A stretch of DNA of 64,000 nucleotides, taken from contig JAXBDG010000006.1 in assembly GCA_036320915.1 (NCBI GenBank), positions 2,170,001 to 2,234,000 on the forward strand. The letters run 5' to 3'. Below the pieces are notes generated by a model. The model ran no database searches. It saw only the letters and a list, made by a program, of their open reading frames with translations, and was not told the origin of the DNA. Made by a program: the position numbers and the translations under genes. The DNA is from Linnemannia elongata. Taxonomy: Eukaryota; Mortierellomycota; Mortierellomycetes; Mortierellales; Mortierellaceae. Positions within the stretch are counted from its first letter, which is position 1, and each line of letters begins with the position of its first letter. Shown here one piece after another: positions 54,212 through 64,000 of this stretch.

Positions 54212-56847
54212 GGTTGTTTCCTGTTGGGGTTGTTGTGGTTGTTCGAATGAATGAAGAGAGTGTGGGAAGCCCGAAACACAGACAAAACATAGTCAGGGCC
54301 GAACCGTGGGACACAAAATCGATTATATGACGTAGTGGAAATCGCTGCTCTCGCTCCCTTTACTTTTTTTTTTTTTTCAGGTCGAGCTCTGGGTTTCAAC
54401 TTCTAGGTTAGGGGATAGGCATGCTGGATCAGGCGTACCATACACAGTGCCGTATAGCGAACAAGCTCATGCGCAGTAGCAATAGAGAAGGCATACCCTT
54501 GAAGAGGAATAAAGGTTAGAGAGAGTGACCAATTGGTTGTTTTGTTCGAAGTGCGGAATGGGTTAGACTTTTCTTAAGTGTCTTGTTCGTTCCTCAAAGT
54601 TCCCACGCCCCCCAACAAAAGAAAAAAAAATGATCAGGTCCCGTACACACGAAGCGAAAAGCTACCTAGCATTGTGGTTGATCCCCCTCGCATGATTTGA
54701 TCATAACCATTTGTTCCATACTCCATTTCTCCCCCTTGGATGCTACCTTGTGCCCATCATCCCACATCACCATTGTTCACGCGCTCCTTTTTTTTTAGGA
54801 CCCTTCTCGTTCTTTTTTTTTCTTTTCTCATTTTCAATTCCTTTTGTTCTTCCTTCTTTTCCACCTTCCTCAACAAATTCACGACTGAAAAATAAATAAA
54901 GACAGGCATATCGTCATCATCGAACCTGCTCAATTCTCGTCCAATGGTACAGCCCATGGCGCTATCCTTATAAAGTGAATGCACGTTGGGTGTTTCGTCC
55001 TGTAATACTTGTGTTCAGGAATGAAGGAGCGCCAAGTTCCCACGCCAACTCCTTCTTTTACTTCTTACTAATTGAACACCATTGCTCCCTTTTCGTTTTT
55101 GCGCTCAATTCGAAAGACACGACAATTATGCTGCAGAGGACCAACGAAATCCCTAGAGGAGAACACTTTCTATCTGTACATGTTCTGCTTACTCTTAATA
55201 TTTCACTCAGTTTTTTTTTATGGGCGCGTTCACCAAGGCACGATACGACTATAAACTACATGAACCCGAGAAATATACTGGACAAGAACTGGATGCTGTT
55301 GTACACAAGGTGGTCCTTTGCAATTCCATCTTGCACGCCACAGGAGATCAGGGTTTCAACAAAAGACTTTGCCGTATATATTCGACTGGCAGCCTACACT
55401 CCTCGCCGTTGAGCTCGATGGGGGTGACTAGAGAGCCTATGCGCTCAGGGTACGGATCACTTCGACATCTACCGGCCCAACGGATGTTTGATATCTTCTT
55501 TCAGCTCTGTCAATAACAATGCAGATCTCGTCTTTAAATCGGGGGGAGGGGGGTTATATATACGCAAGATCTAACCTTCATCGACAACATCAACAAATGA
55601 AAAATCTCAAGACTCCGGGTGCCCTTCTTGATTATCATTTGACAGGATCAACAGCGACCGCGGATACAAGAAAAGGGGAGCAACACTATGATGATAGCAC
55701 ATTGTATCAGCAAACAATAACGCCCAGGTAGCATACATGCATTGACGAGATGCGAGATCGTTGGCAGCAAATCCTTACAATATAATAACAAACGGGGGCA
55801 AAAACGCACAATGGATATGTTTTTATCTTTTTTGTTTTTCCATCTTCTTACTTCACTCTTATCTTCCTCGCTCGTACAATGACAAAAAAAAAAAAGAGCA
55901 GCAGTATCAACATCACTTGTCTTTGAATGTTTTCTCCCGCCTTATTATAACCTAGAGCAATAAAAAGTACCGACCTCGTTTGTTCGTACCCTAGCCATGC
56001 GTGATGCGAGGGCCTATAGCGTGGAGGGGAAAAAAGGGGTATTTGGGTGTCTGTTGTGTGAGAGCTTGTGAACACTAAGATTGGCTAGGTAGTAGTAGCT
56101 GGGTTTAATCATATCTCTTGATACAAAGTAAGAAAACGACAAAAAAAGGGTAGGAGGTCGATTTGATTTCTTGAGCCTAAATGGAAAAATGCACTGTAAA
56201 AAGGCAAATGAGGACTGGGATAGCTACATACCATAGAAAGGGTGTTGCCAGTGGATAGCGTATCTAGGCATGAGCCTATAATTGGGACGTTCGAGACGTT
56301 TCGAACGAAGGAAAAGGAGAGATGAAAGGGAGCGAATAGAGGACTGGAAACAAGGTCAAGGTAAAAAAAAAGAAGGATAAGCATGCAAGAAAAGACGCGA
56401 TGGTTTCAAACGCCAAATGTGATCTGAAAGAAAAACGAACAGAAAGGAAGGGAAGGAGTGAAGGATGGAAGAGGCGCGTGCGAAAACCCTCCTTGCTAAG
56501 TCCTCCAACTGGAACCGACCGTTATTCGATAGATTTGATCAGTCATTGTCTTTTCCCATAAAAGCCGTCACACCTACTTCTCACTGGCAGAGATAAAGAC
56601 TGTCAGGGATGAAGTCAGGTACGGATTTCAACAGGCAAAAAGGGATATGATAACAAATGAGAAAATGTATTCAAGCTAAGGTACAAGGTGAGTGTATATA
56701 TACGAAGGAGGAGAGACTAGAGGAGAGGAATAGAAAGCTGAAGGGTGCCCTGGCAGTGGTGTGTGTTGCCAGGGTTATCTATATGAAAAATGCCAGATTC
56801 CAGAGATTGCGAGGAATTGAAAATGTGAGATCCTGAGGTTGCAACAC
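54212..56847. other. Long intergenic region between HIBCH and ILV5
   Basis: About 2.6 kb with no supported gene. Plus-strand frames at 54975-55412 and 55220-55516 are cut by frame changes and have no motif I recognise, but could be remains of a lost gene. A 20-nt segment at 56220-56240 resembles the ILV5 exon 2 donor region. No promoter element was assigned. Confidence 0.4.
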
Positions 56848-58369
56848 TTAGTTGTTCTCGGGGCGCAACTTGCGGACGGTCTTTCCGACGCGCCACATCT
56901 CGTGGTCAGCGATCTCGGCCAACTCGACTTCGAGCTCGGCACGGTAGTTGGGGGTCGAGTTCTTGGTCAAAGAGCGGCGGGTCTCGCTGCCGTTGGCGAC
57001 GGACTCGTACAAGTTCTCAAAGATAGGCTTGGTGGCATCTGTTAAGAAAAATTAAGAGGAAAGAGAGAATCGATTGATTAGTTTTTGTGTGCGGATCATG
57101 GAAACGAAGGACCATCGACGCATCGACAATACATGAAGCGCAATCCAATGAAGCAAAGGACGATGAGGGGAATGGCTACATACCGTAGAAAGGATCGCAC
57201 CAATCGAGAGCTCCGCGCTGAGCAGTTGTGGAGCAGTTGGCGTACATCCAGTCCATGCCGTTGGCACCGATCAAAGGGTAGAGCGACTGAGTGGCCTCCT
57301 CGACAGTCTCGTTGAAAGCCTCGGAGGGGGAGTGACCCTTGGCACGGAGAACCTCGTACTGGGCACGGAAGAGACCCTGGATGGCGCCCATGAGGACACC
57401 ACGCTCACCGTAGAGGTCAGAGTAGACCTCGTTCTTGAAGGTGGTCTCGTAGAGGTAACCAGTTCCGACACCGACACCGAGGGCGACGGCACGGTCCTTG
57501 GCCTTGCCAGAGACATCCTGGTAGACAGCAACGGATCCGTTGATACCACGGCCCTCGAGGAAGAGGTTGCGGACGGTGGTGCCGGAACCCTTAGGGGCGA
57601 CGAGGATGACATCGATATCCTTGGGGGGAACGACGCCAGTGTCCTCGGAGAAGATGACGGAGAATCCGTGAGAGAAGTAGAGGGTCTTGCCCTTGGTGAG
57701 GTAGGGCTTGATCTCGTTCCAGAGCTTGGACTGGGCAGCGTCAGAGAGCAAGTTCATGATGACGGTACCACGCTCGCAGGCCTCGTTGATCTCAAAGAGG
57801 TTCTTTCCGGGGACCCATCCCTCGGAGACGGCCTTGTCCCAAGAGGCGCCCTTGCGGGATCCAATGATGACGTTGAGCTTGTTGTCGCGGAGGTTGAGGG
57901 CCTGGCCACGACCCATGGGGCCGTAACCGAGAACGGTGAGGGTGTCGTCCTTGAAGGTCTCCTGGAGCTTGGCAGGGGGGTAATCAGAGCGCTCGTAGAC
58001 AATCTCCTTGGTGCCGCCAAAGTCCATGGTCTTGACACCGCGGGTCTGGGTGAAAGCAACCTGTTGATTCGCAAGGGATGTGTGTAAAAGAGAGAGAGAT
58101 GGAGATGTGAGTAATGAGATCGATATCATTTTTGGTTTTAGTGCGACGAGGATGGTATGGCACTGCATTGATCTGGATGAGAGCGAGTTCAAAATTCATG
58201 AAATCGGAGTGGAATATCATCAATAAAAAAAAAGAAACGTTACCTTGCAGGCAGCAGCGCGAGGGACGTGGGTAATGGCGGCAGAGCGGGCCATGACGGA
58301 GAAGGAGCGGGCGGTGGGGGCAGCGACGCGAGTCAACTGGCGAAGGGCGGTGCGGGCAGCGAAGCTCAT
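56848..58369 (-). CDS. ILV5: Ketol-acid reductoisomerase, mitochondrial (397 aa)
   Basis: Three exons (58369-58244, 58060-57184, 57038-56848). Exon 1 encodes a clear mitochondrial presequence (MSFAARTALRQLTRVAAPTA). The NADPH-binding loop is LGYGPMGRGQALNLRD. Later motifs include IIGSRKGASW, FSHGFSV, LVAPKGSGTTVRNLFLEGRG and the metal-binding SDLYGERGVLMGA. The C-terminal domain has EEATQSLYPLIGANGMDWMY. The length and loop identify the short class I form typical of fungi. It converts acetolactate or acetohydroxybutyrate to dihydroxy acids, immediately after acetolactate synthase, and sits head to head with ILV2. The frame is continuous across all three exons. Confidence 0.93.
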
Positions 58370-58564
58370 TGTGAATATGTAGTGTATTTGTTGGTGGGTA
58401 AGGTTGAGTTGAGAGGGGAGAGGGGATTGAAAGTCGTTACTTTGAAAGAAGAAGGATGACCAGAAGGTGAGTAGGACTGGACCTGGGTATTGGAGTGAGG
58501 ATGTGTGAGTGTGTTGTGATGAAGAAGAAAAAAAGAAAAGAGAAGGAAGAGGTCGGGATGGAGG

Positions 58565-58574
58565 CTTTTATATA
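58565..58574 (-). promoter_or_regulatory. TATA box of ILV5 (TATATAAAAG)
   Basis: On the minus strand TATATAAAAG lies about 196-205 bp upstream of the ILV5 start codon, in a position shared with the TATA-like boxes of several genes in this window. Confidence 0.6.
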
Positions 58575-58923
58575 AGGTCGGATCAAAAAAAAAAAAAAGA
58601 AAAGAAGTGGATCGGCTTGAGCAGGGTGTGTGTGTGTGTATGTACGCCAAGGGGTCCAATTGAACGATAAAGGATTAGTTAGTCCTGGCTGCATCATCCA
58701 AACAAGCGACGGGGACTTGTCTCTTTTTTTTTTTGTTGCTCAGCAAACGATTAAAATGATGTCTGTGGGTCAACAGTCCCCGTCTTGGATCGAATCAGTC
58801 ATTTGGATATGGTTGACCCAAAGGCACAAACGAAATAAGGTTAACAACACTAACACACATGAAATGTAAAAAATATCCCGAAGACCTCCTTCCCTTGTTA
58901 ACTTAACTCACAATCACCGAGTT

Positions 58924-58965
58924 TGACTGGGTTGATTGACTGACTGAATCATTGACTGGACTGAC
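58924..58965. promoter_or_regulatory. Cluster of TGACT half-sites with a TGAATCA core
   Basis: Within 42 bp there are four TGACT units (58924-58928, 58937-58941, 58941-58945, 58953-58957), a TGAC at 58962-58965 and a palindromic TGAATCA (58945-58951). Gcn4/CPC1-family bZIP activators bind TGACTCA and variants upstream of amino-acid genes, so this could be a control element for ILV5 and ILV2. Inference from sequence only. Confidence 0.35.
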
Positions 58966-60153
58966 AGAATAGCCAGCTACTGCTGTTCGCGATAATGAAA
59001 ATCCCGAAAGACATCTCCACCTTTTACTGGTTCTCTCCCGCGCTCGCTCTCACTCACTTTGCGATAATAGGATCCAGAGAGGATCCCTCCCTTTTCTCTC
59101 CCTTTCACGCTCTCAATTGTCTTGCTTCTTCCTTCTCTCACCAAGATCAAGGAATCAGCTTAAACTGGCAGAGTGGTTAGATCTCTTGTTCTTATCCCTT
59201 CCACTCCCACGCGATAAGGTGATCACGATTGAGCCTTTTAATCGACATCCACAGTAGCTTCGTGACACGGACTATGGTAAAGGCCGCCATCTGTGATCGA
59301 CGAATGTGGACAATTGGAAAGAGTTGGTGGCGCTTTTTATTTCTTTTTCCTCACTCGGATGAAAGATCGCCGACCGACATGACGAGAAAACTTGGATCAA
59401 AGTAAAATATGAAGGAGAACGGGTGAATGATCGCGTGTCAAAAATAGGAGCAAGTGTGCAATTGAAAGGAGACGGGCTTTTTTTTGTTGACCTGTTGTTG
59501 TGAAGAGTGATCGCCCCTCTTTCCTTTTTCTCTTTTTTTTTTTTTTTTGTTTAGCCATGCTGTGTTGATTGTTTATTGTACCTTTCAGCTCTCTTTCCGG
59601 GATCCTTGAGACGCCAGGTGATCCATTCTTTCTTCTCTTTCTTTGGTTTCCCTTCCTCATACTTGGACATGTTCGAATGAGCTCCATTTGTTTGACAAAA
59701 GGGATAAGTTATTTTGATTGCCTTTATTAAGGTTGTGTGTGAGTTGCGAGTGCGAGAGTGCTTATGTGAGTGAGTCCAGCAGATCTTGCGATTGAATGTG
59801 ATTGGTCCGTTGGCATGACTAACTTTTGTAAGTCTGTATTTCTGTTATCTGTCCCTCCTTATGCGCATTAGTCAATTTACTCTCTCTGTCACTCTCTCAA
59901 TTCCAAGTCGTTGGTTGGAGAGGGGATACTCCACACACACACTTGCATGTGCAACTTGTTGACTGTTGTCGTCAAATGCGTCAAAGTCACTTTTCCTCTC
60001 TACACCAGTTGATCGATCAGTGAGGAGGAAGGCCAAAGTAACAGCCCCCCTCCCTCCCCCTACTTACCACTTGTGCCCCTCCCCCCCTCCTCCCCTCTTT
60101 CTCCGTTGATCAAATCAACACTGCAATCAACCAACAACCATCAGAAATCAAAA

Positions 60154-60162
60154 CATATATAT
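60154..60162 (+). promoter_or_regulatory. TATA-like CATATATAT of ILV2
   Basis: CATATATAT lies about 270 bp upstream of the ILV2 start codon at the edge of a long pyrimidine-rich leader. Confidence 0.35.
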
Positions 60163-60429
60163 CTCCTCTCCCACTCCCCTCTTTTTTAATCTTTTTTTCT
60201 TCACTCTTCTTGTTTTCACTTACTGTACTTACACCTCCCCTCTCTTCTTTTTTCTTTGACCGCAGTCCTCTCTGCTTCACTTCTCGGATTTTCTTATTTT
60301 TTGGTTTTTCTTCTTCTTATCCGAACAAATCATCCTCTCTCTCTCTCTCTCCACTCTTCTCTTTCTCTCTCCCCTCTTTCAACGATACCCCTCCTCCCCC
60401 TTCACTCACTCACACATATACATAACAAG

Positions 60430-62963
60430 ATGCAAGCAGCACGTTTGGCCAGATCTACATACTCTGCCGTCAACAGACAGGCATTCAACCGTACCCTCTA
60501 CCTCTCCTCCGCAACAAAGATCGCCTCCACCCAGATCCGTTTCCGCTCCTCAGCCGCCGCCGCAGAAGCCTCCTCTTCTAGGTACTTTTTTTTTTTTCTT
60601 GTTATTTCCTCTTGACTTCTGCTCTGTGCAACGGCCGACAAAACACTGCATATGCTAACTAACCATCTCTCTTCCATATCTTTATCAAACAGCCCAGCAG
60701 TTGCAGAATCAGCAGCACCAAAACTTCACCCTCTGGAACGCCAACATCAACAACCAAAGAAAGCAAAGCCAGCTCATGACCACTCGTTCGTGGGTATGTC
60801 TGGAGGTCAGATCTTCCACGAGATGATGTTGCGCCATAACGTGAAGCATGTCTTTGGATATCCAGGAGGAGCCATTTTGCCCGTCTTTGATGCCATCTAC
60901 AACTCGAAGCAGTTCGAGTTCATCCTCCCCAGAGCTGAACAGGGAGCTGGACATGCCGCTGAGGGATATGCCCGTGTCACGTAAGTGATCTCTTTTCCAT
61001 CTATTTCCTTGTATGCTCCTCGATCTACTGCACGCTTTTGTTCTTTATGGTTTCGCTTATCTGGGTTGCACTTGTGGGCTTGTGCTTTTTTTTTTTCTAT
61101 CATAAGTCAGAACGGGGACTGAAGGAGAAAAGAAGGTTTTTTTTGTTGTTGTTGATGCTAACCAGTCGTCTCTCTTCTCCTTGTTCTCATTGGCTGGAAT
61201 GTACTTCTTGACCCACATGACTCTTAATTGTCACATATATCCTATATGTCTCCAGTGGCAAGCCCGGAGTCGTCCTCGTCACCTCCGGTAAGCATCTCAT
61301 TCATTCTTGATTTTCAAACCTAATCGCAACAGAACTGAAAGTATCCAAGAACACGATTACTCACCTTCCCCTTCCTCACATGTCAATCTGATCTATCCAA
61401 ACAATAACAGGCCCCGGAGCAACAAACGTCATCACCGCAATGCAGGATGCCCTCTCAGATGGAACCCCTATGGTCGTCTTCTCAGGACAGGTCGTCGTCA
61501 GTGCCATCGGCTCTGATGCCTTCCAGGAGGCCGATGTCGTCGGAATCTCCCGTGCCTGCACAAAGTGGAACGTCATGGTCAAGGACATTGCCGATCTCCC
61601 CCGTCGCATTAACGAGGCCTTCGAGATTGCCACCTCTGGACGTCCCGGACCCGTCTTGGTCGATTTGCCCAAGGATGTCACTGCCGCCATCCTCAACAAG
61701 CCCATCCCCGCTGCACCCGGCATCCCCGTCAGACCCCCCACCAGCCAGTCGACCTTCTTCACCGGCTTGGCTAAGGATGCCTCCCAGGTCACTTCCCCCC
61801 AGATCCTCCGCGCCGCCCAGTTGATCAACGCTGCCAAGCGCCCCCTCATCTATGCCGGTCAGGGTATCTTGGCCCACCCCGATGGCCCTGCTCGTCTCAA
61901 GGAGCTCTCTCACAACGGCAACATCCCCGTTACTACCACCCTCCAGGGTTTGGGTGCCTTCGACGAGACGGACCACCGCTCGCTCCACATGGTTGGTATG
62001 CACGGATCTGCCTATGCCAACTTGGCTATGCAAAAGGCCGATGTCATCATTGCCCTCGGAGCCCGTTTCGACGATCGTGTCACCGCCAACGTGGCCCGTT
62101 TCGCCCCCGAGGCCAAGAAGGCCGCCCTCGAGAAGCGCGGAGGCATCATCCACTTTGAGATCTCACCCAAGAACATCAACAAGGTCGTTCAGGCCACTGA
62201 GGCCATCGAGGGTGATGTCACCGAGAACTTGACCAAGCTCTTGCCTTTGATCGAGGGATCTGAGCGCAAGGAGTGGTTCACCAAGCTCGGTAACTGGAAG
62301 AGCCGTTTCCCCTTCTACCATGTCCAGGACCCCAAGGGTATCCTTGCCCCCCAGACCGTCATCCAGGAGCTCGACAAGCAGACCGCTCACATGAAGGAGA
62401 AGGTCATCATCACCACTGGTGTTGGTCAGCATCAGATGTGGGCCGCCCAGTACTTCCGCTGGCGCTACCCCCGCACCCTCGTCACCTCGGGTGGTTTGGG
62501 CACCATGGGCTTCGGTCTCCCTGCCGCCATTGGCGCCAAGGTCGGCAAGCCCGACCACATTGTCGTCGACATTGACGGCGATGCCAGTTTCTGCATGACT
62601 GGTATGGAGTTGGCCACGGCCGCACAGTACAACATTGGCGTCAAGGTCCTGATCCTCAACAACGACTTCCAGGGTATGGTCAAGCAATGGCAGGATCTCT
62701 TCTACGAGGAGCGTTACTCGGCCACTCAGATGTACAACCCTGACTTTGTCAAGCTCGCTGAGGCCATGAACATCAAGGGTCTCCGTGCCACCTCGATGGA
62801 GGATCTCCCCGGCGCCATGGCTGAGTTCTTGGCCCACGATGGTCCCGTCGTCTTGGAGGCCAAGGTCTGCAAGCGCCAACACGTCTACCCCATGGCCGCT
62901 GCCAGCAATGCTCTTGACGAGTTCATTGTCCACCCCGACCAGGCCGGTCAAAGCCGCGATTAA
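60430..62963 (+). CDS. ILV2: Acetolactate synthase catalytic subunit, mitochondrial (674 aa)
   Basis: Four exons (60430-60581, 60693-60980, 61256-61287, 61411-62963). Exon 1 encodes an Arg/Ser/Ala-rich presequence (MQAARLARSTYSAVN). The TPP-dependent core has YPGGAILPVFDAI, RAEQGAGHAAEGYAR (catalytic Glu), SGPGATN, a central FAD/TPP-family domain, and GDASFCMTGMELATA with NNDFQGMVKQWQDLFYEERY at the C-terminal active site. It condenses pyruvate (or pyruvate and 2-oxobutyrate), the first shared step to Val, Leu and Ile. Exon 3 is only 32 nt. At the position of yeast Pro192 (GQVPTSAIG) the residue is Val186 (61494-61496; GQVVVSAIG), while Trp of QWQ is kept. The partner regulatory subunit (ILV6) is at 49804-51159. 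Confidence 0.95.
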
Positions 62964-63311
62964 ATCAATTAGCTGCCGCCTCCTTTTCATGACACTTTCT
63001 TTTCCCCCTCACATACAACACCTCTGTAATATACCTCTTCCACCTCTTAGCATTTGCAATAAAACAAACAAAAACATGCAAAAAAACACACTTTTGTATC
63101 CATTCCTGTTGATCGATAACAAAGAGATCGAGAACGAGCCGAAGAAACACTAGGCTGCTTGTGCAGCACATGCGACTCATATTCGTTCTGTGTTGTCTTG
63201 TCGAAAAGAAAGTTCATCTGGTTGAATTGGCTGTTGTTATTGCAATAATTGATACACTGTACGAAAGGGAGAGAAAAAAAAAAAAGCATGTTTGGAGATG
63301 GGCGAAAATCT
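62964..63311. other. Convergent 3' region between ILV2 and CBP20
   Basis: About 350 bp between two stop codons, with an aataaaac polyadenylation-like signal near 63058 for ILV2. No gene seen. Confidence 0.4.
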
Positions 63312-63844
63312 TTACGCGTCCTCCTCGTCTTCGTCACCTTCCCTGAAGCGAGGATTTGCCTTGGACCGCTGTTGTTCTTCCTCGTCCTCCTCTTCATCTC
63401 TCGATCTCTTGCTTGGTTCTATATTTCACGTTGAGGTATCAAAATGCACCAATATCAGTCAGTAAACAAAAGTACGCATAATCAACAAGCAGGTGGAGTG
63501 AACAAAAAACCAAGGCAAGTCAGAGAAGCATCGCATAAGTACCATCTTTCCTGTCCTTGTAGTCAAGGTTAGCACCCTCGGGGATGGTGGTAATAGCCTC
63601 ATAGTTGGCCTTCTGGTCTCTCTCACGCTCAGCCTCCTGTTTGGCACGGACATGTCCCCAACCTCCACGACCGGCATCGAATTCCAGACGGTATTCGTCA
63701 CGGACCTGGCCACCACTCCGTCCACGACCAAACTGACGTCCTTCTCTGTATCCATGATCCAGATCCGAACGGACGATACGTTCATCCAATTTTGAACTGT
63801 TGATATATTTCATGCAATCCAGTGCGTCTGCATTATGATAGTAT
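63312..63844 (-). CDS. NCBP2: Nuclear cap-binding protein subunit 2 (CBP20), partial: C-terminal part
   Basis: Two exons at the window end (63844-63543 and 63418-63312). The visible part reads YYHNADALDCMKYINSSKLD, then IVRSDLDHGYREGRQFGRG, RSGGQVRDEYR and DAGRGGWG. This matches the end of the RRM and the Arg/Gly segment of CBP20 that contacts the m7G cap. A Glu/Asp-rich tail with a KRSRDEEE motif follows, longer than in animals. The protein forms the cap-binding complex with CBP80 in the nucleus. The 5' exons with the start of the RRM lie beyond the window end; nothing convincing is seen at 63845-64000. Confidence 0.85.
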
Positions 63845-64000
63845 CTATTCAGGGGAAAAGGGAGAGGGAAAAGGTTGTTACGTTGGTTTAGCTGTTTGAT
63901 GTGGGTGTGTACTGCACAAATCTCTTCAAAGACTATTCTTGCGACACAACTCGCCCTTTGCAATTCTGCCTGGATCTCATTTCAGTTTTTCATTTTCCCC

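Larger units (their letters stand above)
58370..60429. other. Divergent ILV5-ILV2 promoter region
   Basis: 2060 bp between the divergent start codons. Contains a TATATAAAAG box for ILV5 (58565-58574), a cluster of TGACT units (58924-58965) and a TGAATCA site, and a CATATATAT sequence (60154-60162) about 270 bp upstream of the ILV2 ATG. Pyrimidine-rich leader (60180-60420) precedes ILV2. No gene. Confidence 0.5.

Noticed and set aside
54975..55516. Overlapping plus-strand frames that might form a decayed gene
   Set aside because: No motif, no splice pattern and the frame changes several times. Not supportable.
56216..56245. About 18 of 21 bases resemble the ILV5 exon 2 end and donor (gctacataccrtagaaagg)
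   Set aside because: Similarity does not extend into exon 2 or exon 3, and the coding distance to a weak PIIG match is wrong. Treated as chance or a very old fragment.
57332..58087. 251-codon plus-strand frame
   Set aside because: Antisense shadow of ILV5.
1..64000. CRISPR arrays, rRNA genes, bacterial operon signals
   Set aside because: None seen. The window is eukaryotic with intron-containing genes. The only RNA gene supported is the tRNA-Leu at 28228-28310.

Overview
The window is nuclear DNA from a filamentous fungus. Genes carry several short GT-AG introns, nucleus-encoded enzymes have mitochondrial presequences, and the set includes a YPK-type AGC kinase, a cap-binding protein and MICOS and serine palmitoyltransferase subunits. 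The F-box/ribonuclease-inhibitor-type LRR protein and the overall style suggest Mucoromycota, probably Mortierellomycotina. That placement is inference; no marker gene fixes it.

Region 1 (about 0.2-10 kb) is a tandem array of one family of small secreted proteins. Four copies look intact (1606-2222, 3026-3635, 5536-6121, 8480-9057). At least five are degenerate or partial (168-480, 549-1076, 4323-4862, 7050-7589, 9486-9592). Intact copies share a signal-peptide exon, one phase-2 intron, a second exon with cysteine spacing C-x6-C-x28-C-x7-C, and an ATAAAA box about 150-185 bp upstream. I do not recognise the family.

Region 2 (10-13 kb) is gene-poor, with purine repeats and inverted repeats. 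Region 3 (13.5-28 kb) holds an acidic low-complexity protein, a C2-AGC kinase (YPK1/Gad8 type), a metallophosphatase, a SAM-domain membrane protein, an F-box LRR protein, a dead chromodomain fragment and a tRNA-Leu(CAA). Region 4 (28.4-42.4 kb) holds a MIC26/27-type MICOS subunit with an enormous coiled-coil extension, a type I membrane protein, a bestrophin-like channel and a tiny serine palmitoyltransferase activating subunit.

Region 5 (43-63 kb) is the most striking part: a cluster of branched-chain amino acid genes. It contains a protein fusing 3-isopropylmalate dehydrogenase (LEU2) with a complete isopropylmalate isomerase (LeuC and LeuD), the acetolactate synthase regulatory subunit (ILV6), 3-hydroxyisobutyryl-CoA hydrolase (valine breakdown), ketol-acid reductoisomerase (ILV5), and the divergently transcribed catalytic acetolactate synthase (ILV2). 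Together they cover the first two shared steps of Ile/Val synthesis, two consecutive Leu-specific steps, the feedback subunit and one valine-degradation step. Dihydroxyacid dehydratase, 2-isopropylmalate synthase and the transaminase are not in the window. A 2-oxoglutarate/Fe(II)-type oxygenase adjoins the cluster. The window ends inside a nuclear cap-binding protein 20 gene.

Exon boundaries were worked out by hand from splice consensus, reading frame and protein continuity. They should be treated as strong predictions, not transcript evidence.
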